From: an uncultured Bacteroidales bacterium | GTDB taxonomy: Bacteria > Bacteroidota > Bacteroidia > Bacteroidales > Muribaculaceae | Assembly: GCA_902793405.1 (NCBI GenBank) | Contig: CADBDH010000015.1 | Coordinates: 1 to 54,578 of the forward strand | Direction: 5' to 3' | DNA: 54,578 bases | Part shown: positions 1 through 8,596 of the stretch, piece after piece | Position numbering within the stretch: the stretch's first letter is position 1 | How the letters are laid out: each line of letters opens with the position of its first letter | The notes under the pieces: generated by a model | The model's input: the letters and a program-made list of their open reading frames with translations, nothing else | What the model was told of the DNA's origin: nothing | Databases searched by the model: none | Translations under genes and position numbers: made by a program

Positions 1-403
1 AGGTGATGCTAGCGAGCCTTCAAAACTCAAAGCCGTCAACGAGGAAGGAGATGCCGATTATCGCTTGATTACCGGTATTACCCCCGACAAGTTCTACACT
101 GTAAGGAACTTGACTGCTGGCGGCACATACTTCTACAGAGTAAAGGCCCACTATACAGATGATAGTTGGAGCTCATGGAGCAAAGCAAAGACCGTGACTC
201 TCTTTGGCGAAGGCCATGGCTTCGCTCCTGGTGATGTGAACCACGATAGCAATGTTTCAATTGCTGACGTGACCGCTCTCATCGACTTGCTGCTTGGCGT
301 TGGTGACGGTTGCGCAATCTGCGCCGATGTCAACGGTGATAACAACGTATCTATTGCCGATGTGACTGCGTTGATAGATTTGTTGCTGCAAAGTGCTAAT
401 TAA
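1..403 (+). CDS. C-terminal end of a secreted dockerin-bearing protein (5' truncated by window)
   Basis: The reading frame is open from base 2, so this is the 3' end of a gene that begins outside the window; a TTG at 65 is internal, not a start. The visible part is the last half of a fibronectin III module (the GDADYRLITGIT strand also found in the C10 proteases at 10527 and 14174), followed by a type I dockerin. The dockerin has two calcium-loop repeats beginning GDVNHDSN and ADVNGDNN, each followed by a helix ending IADVTALIDLLL. Two cysteines (CAIC) lie between the repeats. The protein ends a few residues after the second repeat. Its closeness to the downstream C10 proteases suggests a fourth family member, but no catalytic domain is visible here. 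Confidence 0.85.
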   Translation, partial: GDASEPSKLKAVNEEGDADYRLITGITPDKFYTVRNLTAGGTYFYRVKAHYTDDSWSSWSKAKTVTLFGEGHGFAPGDVNHDSNVSIADVTALIDLLLGVGDGCAICADVNGDNNVSIADVTALIDLLLQSAN

Positions 404-425
404 ACTATAACGTTTCTAATGACCG

Positions 426-462
426 CAAGGCTCAGGCATCCAAATGTGATGTCTGAGCCTTG
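426..462 (+). terminator. Hairpin terminator of the dockerin gene
   Basis: Stem of 15 bp with one G-T pair: CAAGGCTCAGGCATC at 426-440 pairs with 448-462 across a 7-nt loop, followed by a T-rich stretch. It lies just after the stop codon of the upstream plus-strand gene. Confidence 0.75.
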
Positions 463-482
463 TTTGATTTGTACGAAAAGCA

Positions 483-517
483 GTGAGAGGCAGTGCCATC
501 ATGGTATTGCCTCTCAC
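483..517 (-). terminator. Hairpin terminator of the hut operon
   Basis: GTGAGAGGCA at 483-492 pairs perfectly with TGCCTCTCAC at 508-517. The arms continue inward with a weaker pairing. On the minus strand the hairpin follows the hutI stop and is followed by a short T-rich run. It sits back to back with the plus-strand hairpin at 426-462. Confidence 0.65.
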
Positions 518-539
518 AAGTAAAGGTGTTTAAAATGAT

Positions 540-1781
540 TTACTTTATTTCCTGGCCCATGAGGAAGGTCCTCGCGATGATGGGCGTGGTGTAGGAGTAA
601 GGGATGAAGTCAATAGACGGAATTGGCTCGGTGATGAAGAAGTTGGCGACCTTTCCCTTGGCAATGCTGCCATAGTCCTTGCTCAGGTCCATAGCTGCAG
701 CCGTGTTGATGGTAGCTGCGTTAATGGCCTCGGCAGGCAACAGACGCATCTTGATGCAGGCAAGCGAAACAACAAACTTCATGTCACCGCTGGGTGTTGA
801 GCCGGGGTTGTAGTCACTGGCAGTTGCCACTGGAAGCCCTGCTTCAATCATCTTGCGTGCAGGAGCAAATGGCATGTTCAGGAAGAACGAGGTACCGGGC
901 AATCCCGTGGGGATGGTGTTGGTGCCCTTGAGCATCTCGATGTCCTCATCAATCATGCTTTCAAGATGATCTACCGAGACGGCGTTGTGCTTTACGCCCA
1001 CCTCGACACCGCCTGACGGTGCCAACTCTTGCACATGAATCTTGGGCCTCATGCCCCACTTGGCGCCTTCCTCAAGGATGCGGGATGTCTCGTCGGGGGT
1101 GAAAAAGCCCTCATCACAAAAGACATCGATAAAGTCTGCCAAACCTTGCTTGCCCACCTCGGGAATCATTTCGCGAATGAGCATATCGACATACTCGCCC
1201 TGACGACCGGCATATTCCCTGCCCACGGCATGGGCGCCTAGGAAGGTAGAAACCACCTTGATAGGCGAAGTCTCGCTGATACGGCGGATAACACGCAGCA
1301 TCTTCAGCTCGTCCTCGGTATTCAGGCCGTAGCCGCTCTTGATTTCGACGGCACCGGTACCCTTGGCGATGATTTCCCTCACGCGGCGCATGGCCTGCAT
1401 GTAAAGCTCGTCCTCGCTCAAGATGTGCAGGCGGTCGGCCGAATTGAGGATACCTCCTCCACGGCGGGCAATCTCGGCATAACTCAGTCCACGGATTTTG
1501 TCCACGAACTCGCCCTCACGGCTGCCGGCATACACGATGTGAGTATGACTGTCGCACCATGAGGGCAGCACTGTGCCACCCTGAGCGTCGATGACGTCCC
1601 AATCCTCCTCAGGCGTGGGCATGGTTGCCATCTCGCCCCAAGAGTCAAAGCGGCCGCCGTCAACGAGCAGCCAGGCGTCGCCGATGCAGTTGAGTGTTGC
1701 CATCTCGCTGCCCCGCAGGCAATGTTTCTTGTCGAAATCAATGCCTGCAAGACAAGCGATGTTCTTAATTAATCTTTTCAT
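540..1781 (-). CDS. hutI: Imidazolonepropionase
   Basis: Third enzyme of histidine degradation: hydrolyses 4-imidazolone-5-propanoate to N-formimidoyl-L-glutamate in the cytoplasm. The 413-residue length is normal for the family. The amidohydrolase metal motif is present as HTH in SWCDSHTHIVYAGSREGE (about residues 74-91), followed by the substrate loop KSGYGL, a metal histidine in KIHVQEL, SVDHLES, and the late aspartate in TASDYNPGSTP. It is the last gene of the minus-strand operon ftcD-hutU-hutH-hutI, 15 nt after hutH. A hairpin at 483-517 probably ends the transcript. The pathway context and motifs leave little doubt. Confidence 0.97.
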   Translation of the reverse strand: MKRLIKNIACLAGIDFDKKHCLRGSEMATLNCIGDAWLLVDGGRFDSWGEMATMPTPEEDWDVIDAQGGTVLPSWCDSHTHIVYAGSREGEFVDKIRGLSYAEIARRGGGILNSADRLHILSEDELYMQAMRRVREIIAKGTGAVEIKSGYGLNTEDELKMLRVIRRISETSPIKVVSTFLGAHAVGREYAGRQGEYVDMLIREMIPEVGKQGLADFIDVFCDEGFFTPDETSRILEEGAKWGMRPKIHVQELAPSGGVEVGVKHNAVSVDHLESMIDEDIEMLKGTNTIPTGLPGTSFFLNMPFAPARKMIEAGLPVATASDYNPGSTPSGDMKFVVSLACIKMRLLPAEAINAATINTAAAMDLSKDYGSIAKGKVANFFITEPIPSIDFIPYSYTTPIIARTFLMGQEIK

Positions 1782-1796
1782 TCTAATAGAATGTGA

Positions 1797-3284
1797 TTAG
1801 TCAATCTTGTTGTTCTGCAGGAACTCTACCGACTTGGCGATGTGCGGATACATGGGCTGGTCCTCGTTGATGAAGGGCACAACCTTGCGATAGTCGGCAA
1901 AGACATGCTCAAGTACGGGCGATGACTTCAACGGACGGCGGAACTCCAATGCCTGAGCAGCGTTGAAGAGCTCGATTGCCAGCACGCGCTCGGTGTTTTC
2001 AACGACTTTGCAGAGTTTCACACCGGCGTTGGCACCCATGCTCACGTGGTCTTCCTGGCCCTGTGAGGTGGGGATGGTGTCGGCCGACGAGGGCATACAC
2101 AGCGTCTTGCTCTGGCTCGCGATAGCAGCGGCGGTGTACTGCGGAATCATGAAACCGCTGTTCACTCCGGGATGAGCCACGAGGAAGCTGGGTAGGTCAC
2201 GGGTGCCTGATACTAATTTGTAGGTGCGGCGCTCCGAGATATTGCTCAGCTCGGCCATAGCGATGCACAGGAAGTCCATGGGCATGGCGATGGGCTCACC
2301 GTGGAAGTTGCCGGCCGAGATGATCAGGTCCTCGTCGGGGCAAACGGTGGGATTGTCGGTAGCCGAGTTGATCTCGGTATCGATTACCGAGCCCACATAG
2401 CGGATGGTGTCCTTCACCGAACCGTGAACCTGCGGGATGCAGCGGAACGAATAAGGATCCTGTACGTTGACCTTGGGTTGCTTGATGAGCTCACTGCCGT
2501 CGAGCAGCTCGCGCATGCGTGCGGCGGTGTCAATCTGACCCTGATGGGGACGCACGGCATGAACGGCATGGGTAAACGGCTCGATGCGGCCGTCATAGGC
2601 CTCGAGCGAGATGGCGGCGATGACGTCGGCCCACTTGCTCAGACGCTCGGCCTTGATGAGGGCCCACACTGCGTGAGCGCTCATGTTCTGGGTGCCGTTC
2701 AGCAGGGCCAAGCCTTCCTTGGAACCGAGCTTGATGGGCTCCCAGCCCATCTTCTTGCACAGGTCGGCACCACTCATGCGCTCGCCCTTGAACTCAACTT
2801 CTCCCAGGCCCACGATGGGCAGGCACAGGTGAGCCAGCGGCACGAGGTCGCCCGAGGCACCCACCGAACCCTGCTTATAGACCACAGGATAAACGTCGTT
2901 GTTGAACAGGTCGATGAGCCTCTCGACGGTATCGAGTTTCACACCCGAATAGCCGTAGGAGAGGGACTGCACCTTCAACAGAATCATGATCTTGACGATG
3001 TCGTTGGGCACGCGTTCGCCCACACCGCAGGCGTGTGACATCATCAGGTTGATCTGCAGCTGCGACAGCTGGTCGTTGCTGATGGAAATCTTGCACAGTG
3101 AGCCAAAGCCGGTGGTCACACCATAGATGGGTTTCTCACTCTCGGCAATCTTCTTGTCAAGATATTCACGGCAGTGGGTGATGCGCTTGATGGCATCTTC
3201 ACTGAGTTCAAGCGTATAATGGCCTTCGATGATCTCGGCGATTTTTTCAATCGTCAGATGCTCGGCACTGATTTGATGTGTCAT
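1797..3284 (-). CDS. hutH: Histidine ammonia-lyase
   Basis: Removes ammonia from L-histidine to give trans-urocanate, the first step of the pathway. The 495 residues include the Ala-Ser-Gly triad (A143-S144-G145 in SVGASGDLVPLAHL) that cyclises on its own to the MIO electrophile. Other lyase-family motifs are YGVTTGFG near residue 54, LLNGTQ, and the C-terminal SQGQEDHVSMG stretch. The start ATG is at 3284, 32 nt after the hutU stop. It belongs to the four-gene hut operon. Tyrosine or phenylalanine lyases share this fold, but the neighbours fix the substrate as histidine. Confidence 0.97.
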   Translation of the reverse strand: MTHQISAEHLTIEKIAEIIEGHYTLELSEDAIKRITHCREYLDKKIAESEKPIYGVTTGFGSLCKISISNDQLSQLQINLMMSHACGVGERVPNDIVKIMILLKVQSLSYGYSGVKLDTVERLIDLFNNDVYPVVYKQGSVGASGDLVPLAHLCLPIVGLGEVEFKGERMSGADLCKKMGWEPIKLGSKEGLALLNGTQNMSAHAVWALIKAERLSKWADVIAAISLEAYDGRIEPFTHAVHAVRPHQGQIDTAARMRELLDGSELIKQPKVNVQDPYSFRCIPQVHGSVKDTIRYVGSVIDTEINSATDNPTVCPDEDLIISAGNFHGEPIAMPMDFLCIAMAELSNISERRTYKLVSGTRDLPSFLVAHPGVNSGFMIPQYTAAAIASQSKTLCMPSSADTIPTSQGQEDHVSMGANAGVKLCKVVENTERVLAIELFNAAQALEFRRPLKSSPVLEHVFADYRKVVPFINEDQPMYPHIAKSVEFLQNNKID

Positions 3285-3316
3285 GTTATATAGAGTGTTA
3301 TCTTGTTTTACTAATG

Positions 3317-5344
3317 TTAGAAGATGGTCACGGCGTTGTCGATCACGTCATCGTCAACCAGGTTGGGCATGGTGACGGTCAACTCGGGCGTGCGCTCCAT
3401 CTCGCGGCGGATGGCGTCCATCGAACCCTTGTTGCGGGCCCAGCTGCGGCGTGCGATACCGTTGTTCACGTCCCAGAAGAGCATCTCGCGGATGTGACGG
3501 GCCGAATCCTCGCTACCGTCAATGGCCATACCGAAGCCACCGTTGATGACCTCGCCCCAGCCTACACCGCCACCGTTGTGGATGCTTACCCACGTGGCAC
3601 CGCGGAAGGAGTCGCCAATCACGTTCTGTACTGCCATGTCGGCGCAGAACTGTGAGCCGTCATAGATGTTGCTCGTCTCGCGGAAAGGCGAGTCGGTACC
3701 CGACACGTCGTGGTGGTCACGGCCGAGCACAACGGGAGCACTCAGCTCGCCGCTGCGGATGGCGTCGTTGAATGCCAAGGCGATCTTGGCACGGCCTTCG
3801 GCGTCGGCATACAGGATACGGGCCTGTGAACCCACAACCAGATGGTTGGGGCCGGCTTCCTTGATCCAGTGGATGTTGTCATCCATCTGGCCCTGGATGT
3901 CCTCGGGAGCGTCCTTGCGGATTTCCTCGAGCACTTGGGCAGCCAGGCGGTCGGTGGTCTCCAGATCCTTGGGGTCACCCGAGGTGCATACCCAACGGAA
4001 GGGGCCAAAGCCGTAGTCAAAGAACATCGGGCCCATGATATCCTGAACGTAGGACGGATAGCGGAACTTGCCGTCGGCGGTCATGATGTCGGCACCGGCA
4101 CGGCTCGACTCGAGCAGGAAGGCATTGCCATAGTCAAAGAAGTACATGCCCTTGTCGGCCAGCTTGTTGATGGCGGCGCACTGGCGGCGCAGCGACTCGC
4201 GAACGCGCTCCTTGAACTGTTCGGGTTGCTCGGCCATCATCTGCTTGCTCTCTTCCAGGGTCAGGCCCACGGGATAGTAACCGCCAGCCCACGGGTTGTG
4301 CAGCGAGGTCTGGTCGCTACCCAGGTCAACGTGCATGTCCTCGGCAGCAAGGCGCTCCCACAGGTCAACGACGTTGCCCACATAGGCCATCGAAACGGTC
4401 CTCTTGTCGGCCACGGCCTTGCGGATGGCGGGAATGAGCTCGTCCAGATTGTTGTGCAGCTCATCTACCCAACCCTGCTCATAGCGCTTCTCGGCAGCCA
4501 GGGGGTTGATTTCGGCAGTAACGCTCACCACGCCAGCGATGTTACCGGCCTTGGGCTGAGCGCCCGACATGCCGCCCAAACCAGCGGTCACGAAGAGCAT
4601 GCCATGGATGTCGCCACCCTTCTGTCCGCGCTTCACGAGTTGCTTGCGGGCTGCATTGAGCACCGTGATGGTGGTACCGTGCACGATACCCTGCGGGCCG
4701 ATGTACATATAGGAGCCGGCGGTCATCTGACCATACTGGCTCACGCCCAGGGCGTTGTCACGCTCCCAGTCGTCGGGTTTGCTGTAGTTGGGGATAACCA
4801 TACCGTTGGTCACCACCACGCGGGGCGCATTCTTGTGCGAGGGGAACAGGCCCAGGGGGTGTCCCGAGTACATCACGAGCGTCTGCTCGTCGGTCATCTC
4901 GCTCAAGTACTTCATCACCAGGCGATACTGTGCCCAGTTCTGGAAGATGGCACCGTTGCCGCCGTAGATGATGAGCTCGTGGGGATGCTGGGCCACGCGG
5001 GGATCCAGGTTGTTCTGAATCATCAGCATGATGGCGGCAGCCTGACGCGAGCGTGCGGGATACTCGTCGATGGGACGGGCATACATCTCATAGGTGGGAC
5101 GGTAGCGGTACATGTAGATGCGGCCATATTTCTTCAACTCCTCGGCAAACTCCGGAGCCAGAGCGGCGTGGAGATGCTTGGGGAAGTAGCGCAGGGCGTT
5201 CCTCAAGGCGAGCTTCTTCTGCTCGGGGGTGAGGATGTCCTTGCGTTTGGGTGCATGGTTAATCTCGGTGTCGTAGGCCTGCAGTTCGGGCAGTTCCTCA
5301 GGGATACCGCGGCGAATGTCGGCAATGAATTCTTCTTTGGTCAT
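3317..5344 (-). CDS. hutU: Urocanate hydratase, long form
   Basis: Converts urocanate to 4-imidazolone-5-propanoate using tightly bound NAD+. At 675 residues it is about 115 longer than the Pseudomonas/Bacillus type (about 555) and close in length to the vertebrate enzyme. Recognisable family stretches include the early IYGGNGAIFQNWAQY (about residue 128), MYSGHPLGLFPSH, a glycine-rich GLGGMSGAQPKA loop, DQTSLHNP, and the C-terminal SIHNGGGVGWGEV. It lies between ftcD and hutH on the same strand. A stretch of heptanucleotide repeats fills the gap before it (5419-5460). Confidence 0.96.
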   Translation of the reverse strand: MTKEEFIADIRRGIPEELPELQAYDTEINHAPKRKDILTPEQKKLALRNALRYFPKHLHAALAPEFAEELKKYGRIYMYRYRPTYEMYARPIDEYPARSRQAAAIMLMIQNNLDPRVAQHPHELIIYGGNGAIFQNWAQYRLVMKYLSEMTDEQTLVMYSGHPLGLFPSHKNAPRVVVTNGMVIPNYSKPDDWERDNALGVSQYGQMTAGSYMYIGPQGIVHGTTITVLNAARKQLVKRGQKGGDIHGMLFVTAGLGGMSGAQPKAGNIAGVVSVTAEINPLAAEKRYEQGWVDELHNNLDELIPAIRKAVADKRTVSMAYVGNVVDLWERLAAEDMHVDLGSDQTSLHNPWAGGYYPVGLTLEESKQMMAEQPEQFKERVRESLRRQCAAINKLADKGMYFFDYGNAFLLESSRAGADIMTADGKFRYPSYVQDIMGPMFFDYGFGPFRWVCTSGDPKDLETTDRLAAQVLEEIRKDAPEDIQGQMDDNIHWIKEAGPNHLVVGSQARILYADAEGRAKIALAFNDAIRSGELSAPVVLGRDHHDVSGTDSPFRETSNIYDGSQFCADMAVQNVIGDSFRGATWVSIHNGGGVGWGEVINGGFGMAIDGSEDSARHIREMLFWDVNNGIARRSWARNKGSMDAIRREMERTPELTVTMPNLVDDDVIDNAVTIF

Positions 5345-5418
5345 AATATGATTGTTTTTAGTCTTTCTCTAATCAGTTAAAATACTAAACCCTAAACTTT
5401 GAATAGGTTAGTTTGGTC

Positions 5419-5460
5419 TCTAAGCCCTAAGCTCTAAGCCCTAAACTCTAAACTCTAAAC
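5419..5460. repeat. Heptanucleotide tandem repeat (six copies)
   Basis: Six consecutive 7-mers, TCTAAGC/CCTAAGC/TCTAAGC/CCTAAAC/TCTAAAC/TCTAAAC, in the 128-nt gap between ftcD and hutU. Related 7-mers occur at 8553-8580 and 51768-51788 on the opposite strand, and a 14-bp unit (2 x 7) occurs at 21231-21314. Confidence 0.9.
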
Positions 5461-5472
5461 TAAGCCGAAGGC

Positions 5473-7185
5473 TTACGATTTGATCTTCTCTTCAACCATT
5501 GCGGTGATTTCGGCCTCAATGGCATTAGCCTTGGCAACGAGTTCGTTGGCTTCGGCAATCAGCTTCTCGGCAACCGAGCGGTCGGTGAGGCTCGAAGCGT
5601 TGATCTTCACATTCATGCCGGCACCGATGACGGCGGCACGAGCGGCCAGAGCGCCCACACCAGCGTCGGTCACGCTGTTGGGGTTACCGGTCTCGACCAT
5701 AGCGCGGCAAATCTCAAAGGTCTTGAACGAAGCCTTCATCGTGCGCAGGGGCACCTGGGTAGCATAGAGCGTAGCGTCCTGGATGGCGGCAGTGCGGGCA
5801 GCCTTGTCCTCCTCGGTCTTCTTGGGCAAACCGAAGGCGGCCATGATGCGGTTAAAGGCATCGGTGTCCTCGTCAACCAGGTGCAGCAGCTCGACCTTGA
5901 GCGCCTGACCCTTGTCGGCCCACACGCTGAACTCGTTCCAGCGCTCGTCCCAGCCGGGCTTGTGGCTCGACAGGTTGGCAACCATCGTGCCCAGCGAAGC
6001 GGCCAGGGCACCCATGTAGGCGCTGATGGATCCACCGCCGGGGGCGGGCGACTCGCGCGAGGTCTCGTCGGCAAAACCGGTCACGGTGAGGTCCACCAGA
6101 CGGTTGCCAGTCTTATTGTCGGCCTCGAGCATGAACTCGATTACCTTCTCGTTGGGGTCGAAGGGCTTCAAGTCGTCCAGACCCATCGAGTGGATGGCGA
6201 TGTTGATGATATCCTCCTCGGGGATACCCGTCGAGCGCTGCTGCTTCTCCAGGAAGTACTTGCCGGCCTCGATCAGGCAGCGCTTGGGCATCAGGCCCAC
6301 AATCTCGGTACCCGTCACGCGGATGCCACGGTTCTGAGCACAGCGGCACACCTCGTCAAAGGCAACATGCAGCGGCGTCACGTTGATGTTGGTGATGTTC
6401 ATCGACACCTGAGCGATCTTGTACTCGTCGATGTACCAGCCGATGGCCTTGGTGCCCTTCAGGGTACCGGGCTTCATCACGTTGTTGCCGTTCTCGTCCT
6501 TGACGATCTTGCCGGTGATGGGGTTGCCCTCACGCACGGGGCGGCCCTTCTCGCGCACGTCAAAGGCGATGGCGTTGGCCCTGCGGGTCGAGGTGGTGTT
6601 CAGGTTGTAGTTCACTGCGATGAGGAAGTCGCGGGCACCCACAGCGGTGCAGCCCGTGCGGGCTACTCCCTCGTCGAAGGGGCGGTCGCCAAAGTCGGGG
6701 CCCTTCTCGGGGTTACCCATCTTCTCGGGCAATGCCTCATACTCGCCAGCGCGGCACACGGCCAGGTTCTGGCGGCCGGGTTTCATGGCTGCAGCCTCAT
6801 AGCAGTAGCAGGGGATATTGTGTTCGCGGGCAATGCGCTCGGCCAGTTTGTGGGCCAGTTCGGCACACTCCTCCAGGGTGATGCCGGCCACGGGGATGAG
6901 CGGGCAAACGTCGGTAGCACCCATACGCGGGTGGGCACCGTGATGTCCACGCATGTCGATGAGCTGACCAGCCTTGCCAACTGCCTGGAAGGCAGCCTCA
7001 AGCACGGCGTCGGGTTCGCCCACGAAGGTCACAACCGTACGGTTGGTGGCTTCGCCCGGGTCCACGTCGAGCAGCTTTACGCCCTTGACACGTTCAATCT
7101 CATCGGTGATTTGTTTGATAATGGCCATATTGCGTCCCTCACTGAAGTTAGGCACGCATTCCACGATTTTCTTCTCCATACTCAT
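5473..7185 (-). CDS. ftcD: Bifunctional glutamate formimidoyltransferase / formimidoyltetrahydrofolate cyclodeaminase
   Basis: Transfers the formimino group of N-formimidoylglutamate to tetrahydrofolate and then deaminates it to 5,10-methenyl-THF. This ends histidine breakdown at glutamate and feeds the one-carbon pool. The two activities are fused. Residues about 1-335 are the formiminotransferase (VECVPNFSEGRN start, RGHHGAHPRMGATD with the catalytic histidine region). Residues about 350-570 are the helical cyclodeaminase (SPAPGGGSISAYMGALAASLG). The 570-residue length fits the animal-type fusion. It is the first gene of the hut operon, behind the promoter at 7239-7270. The start is ATG at 7185, and the conserved EKKIVECVPNFSEGRN follows at once. 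Confidence 0.96.
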   Translation of the reverse strand: MSMEKKIVECVPNFSEGRNMAIIKQITDEIERVKGVKLLDVDPGEATNRTVVTFVGEPDAVLEAAFQAVGKAGQLIDMRGHHGAHPRMGATDVCPLIPVAGITLEECAELAHKLAERIAREHNIPCYCYEAAAMKPGRQNLAVCRAGEYEALPEKMGNPEKGPDFGDRPFDEGVARTGCTAVGARDFLIAVNYNLNTTSTRRANAIAFDVREKGRPVREGNPITGKIVKDENGNNVMKPGTLKGTKAIGWYIDEYKIAQVSMNITNINVTPLHVAFDEVCRCAQNRGIRVTGTEIVGLMPKRCLIEAGKYFLEKQQRSTGIPEEDIINIAIHSMGLDDLKPFDPNEKVIEFMLEADNKTGNRLVDLTVTGFADETSRESPAPGGGSISAYMGALAASLGTMVANLSSHKPGWDERWNEFSVWADKGQALKVELLHLVDEDTDAFNRIMAAFGLPKKTEEDKAARTAAIQDATLYATQVPLRTMKASFKTFEICRAMVETGNPNSVTDAGVGALAARAAVIGAGMNVKINASSLTDRSVAEKLIAEANELVAKANAIEAEITAMVEEKIKS

Positions 7186-7238
7186 TTGATAATCAGTAGT
7201 TTAAGTTGTTGTTTTATGTTAGTAGGTTAATTTTGCAA

Positions 7239-7270
7239 CAAAAGTACTACATTATATATTATTGAACAAA
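7239..7270 (-). promoter_or_regulatory. Promoter of the hut operon
   Basis: On the minus strand, TTTG (7267-7270) is followed after 20 nt by TACTTTTG (7239-7246), an exact match to the Bacteroidetes TTTG-N19-21-TAnnTTTG pattern. It lies 54 nt upstream of the ftcD start and is the only good match seen upstream of the operon. Confidence 0.8.
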
Positions 7271-7350
7271 TTTTTCCCCTCCGAACTTGTGTGTTTTAAT
7301 GTAAATATACCATTAAAGGTGCTCCTATCTCAGCGATGGATAACACGGGA

Positions 7351-8547
7351 TTATTTCTCGTGGAGCCAGAGGGAAGCGATTTTCTTGCGGATGGCGTGGA
7401 TGTTGCCGGCGGTGATGGCGCCCATGATCAACAGGCCCACGAGGATGGCAACCCACACGCTGGCACCGCTGACGCCGAAGGCGTGAATCATGTCCATATA
7501 GGCCAGTCGTCCCAGTAACATCAGCACGATGGCCAGCACGAGCACGACCGCGTTGAGTGCCACCACGAGCAGGATGTAGTGCTTGGAGACCTGGTTGGGC
7601 GAATAGCCCAGCAGCAACAGGTCCTGAATCTTTTGGGTGTTCTTCTGCAACAGCAGGTAGATGCTCAGCATGAGCACAAAGAACGACAACAGGCTGATGA
7701 GGATGCCCACAGCGATGACGATGCTGCTGATGACTGTGAGGAAGTAATTCGCCTTGCTCGATGACATCTTGTCACCGGCCACCTCGTAGTGGTGATCATC
7801 CATGTATTGTTCGATTTTGATGTCGCCGGGTTTGTTGACCTCGAGAATGAGGCGCTGCGGGTGTTGTACCTCGCCGGTGCCGAAGTTCTGGTTGGCCCAT
7901 TCCATGAATTCCTCGGGCACGATGACGGTGTTCAGGCGGTTGGAGAAACCCACGATGCGGCCGGGCATCACCTGTCGCTTGCCGTTGCCGCTCAGGGTGA
8001 ACTCCAGCGGCAGCATCTCGGCCTGCCCTTCGCTGATTTTGGGCATGCCGTGAGTGGCTGCAAAGCCAAAGTTATAGAGTGACAGGTAGTCGCGCGAGAT
8101 GACCACGGGCACCTCGGGCTTGCTGGGCGAGAATCCCCACTGTGCGGGGTCTATGTCGATGAATTCGTCGGGGATGGACTCAAAGAAGAACTGCGTGTGC
8201 ATGGCATGTCCGCTGCCCACGCCCAGTTGGGCATCGACGGCAAAATCGCTGTTGATGAACTGTCCCACCTGCCGGCACCACGGCTGCTGCTCCAGATCAC
8301 CGATGTCGCCGTCGCTGAACTCGCCGTTGCTGCCCATCATGGCACCGGCGCCGGTCACAGCACGTGTGATGATGAGGTAATCCTTGCTGATGAAACTTTC
8401 TTCGTCGCTGAATACGGGTCTCACGTCGCGGTAGAACTGCACGGCCAGCAGGACAATCGTCAGTCCGATGAGGTTGGCGATGGCGAAGCCGATGAGTTGG
8501 CCCTTGCTGATGTGCTGCCGCAGCAGTTTCCAGATGATATCGTTCAT
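7351..8547 (-). CDS. ABC transporter permease, FtsX/MacB-like topology
   Basis: 398 residues. One membrane segment lies near the N-terminus (about 20-40), followed by a large extracytoplasmic region (about 45-260). Three further membrane segments (about 268-300, 322-345, 360-382) form the C-terminal bundle. That layout is typical of FtsX-type permeases, which usually act mechanically or in lipoprotein/efflux systems rather than as channels. The last segment is followed by a short basic tail. It lies 49 nt downstream of the ATPase gene at 8597-9241 on the same strand, so the two probably form one transporter. Residues YSPNQVSKHY match the FtsX-type coupling stretch between membrane segments. 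The substrate cannot be told from sequence. Confidence 0.8.
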   Translation of the reverse strand: MNDIIWKLLRQHISKGQLIGFAIANLIGLTIVLLAVQFYRDVRPVFSDEESFISKDYLIITRAVTGAGAMMGSNGEFSDGDIGDLEQQPWCRQVGQFINSDFAVDAQLGVGSGHAMHTQFFFESIPDEFIDIDPAQWGFSPSKPEVPVVISRDYLSLYNFGFAATHGMPKISEGQAEMLPLEFTLSGNGKRQVMPGRIVGFSNRLNTVIVPEEFMEWANQNFGTGEVQHPQRLILEVNKPGDIKIEQYMDDHHYEVAGDKMSSSKANYFLTVISSIVIAVGILISLLSFFVLMLSIYLLLQKNTQKIQDLLLLGYSPNQVSKHYILLVVALNAVVLVLAIVLMLLGRLAYMDMIHAFGVSGASVWVAILVGLLIMGAITAGNIHAIRKKIASLWLHEK

Positions 8548-8552
8548 TGGTT

Positions 8553-8580
8553 TGGTCTAGTGTATAGAGTTTAGTGTTTA
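8553..8580 (-). repeat. Heptanucleotide repeat between ABC ATPase and permease
   Basis: Read on the minus strand: CCTAAAC, ACTAAAC, TCTATAC, ACTAGAC, four degenerate 7-mers matching the 5419-5460 consensus. They occupy most of the 49-nt gap just before the permease start. Confidence 0.7.
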
Positions 8581-8596
8581 GGGAGCAATCGGTTGA

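Noticed and set aside
3842-5380. 512-codon plus-strand frame over hutU
   Set aside because: Antisense shadow of urocanase, with no recognisable motif. Similar long shadows lie over ftcD, the NRPS (38560-40428, 42085-43524), glnS and typA.
5419-5460. CRISPR array
   Set aside because: The units are 7 bp and contiguous, without unique spacers. The same reason excludes 21231-21314.
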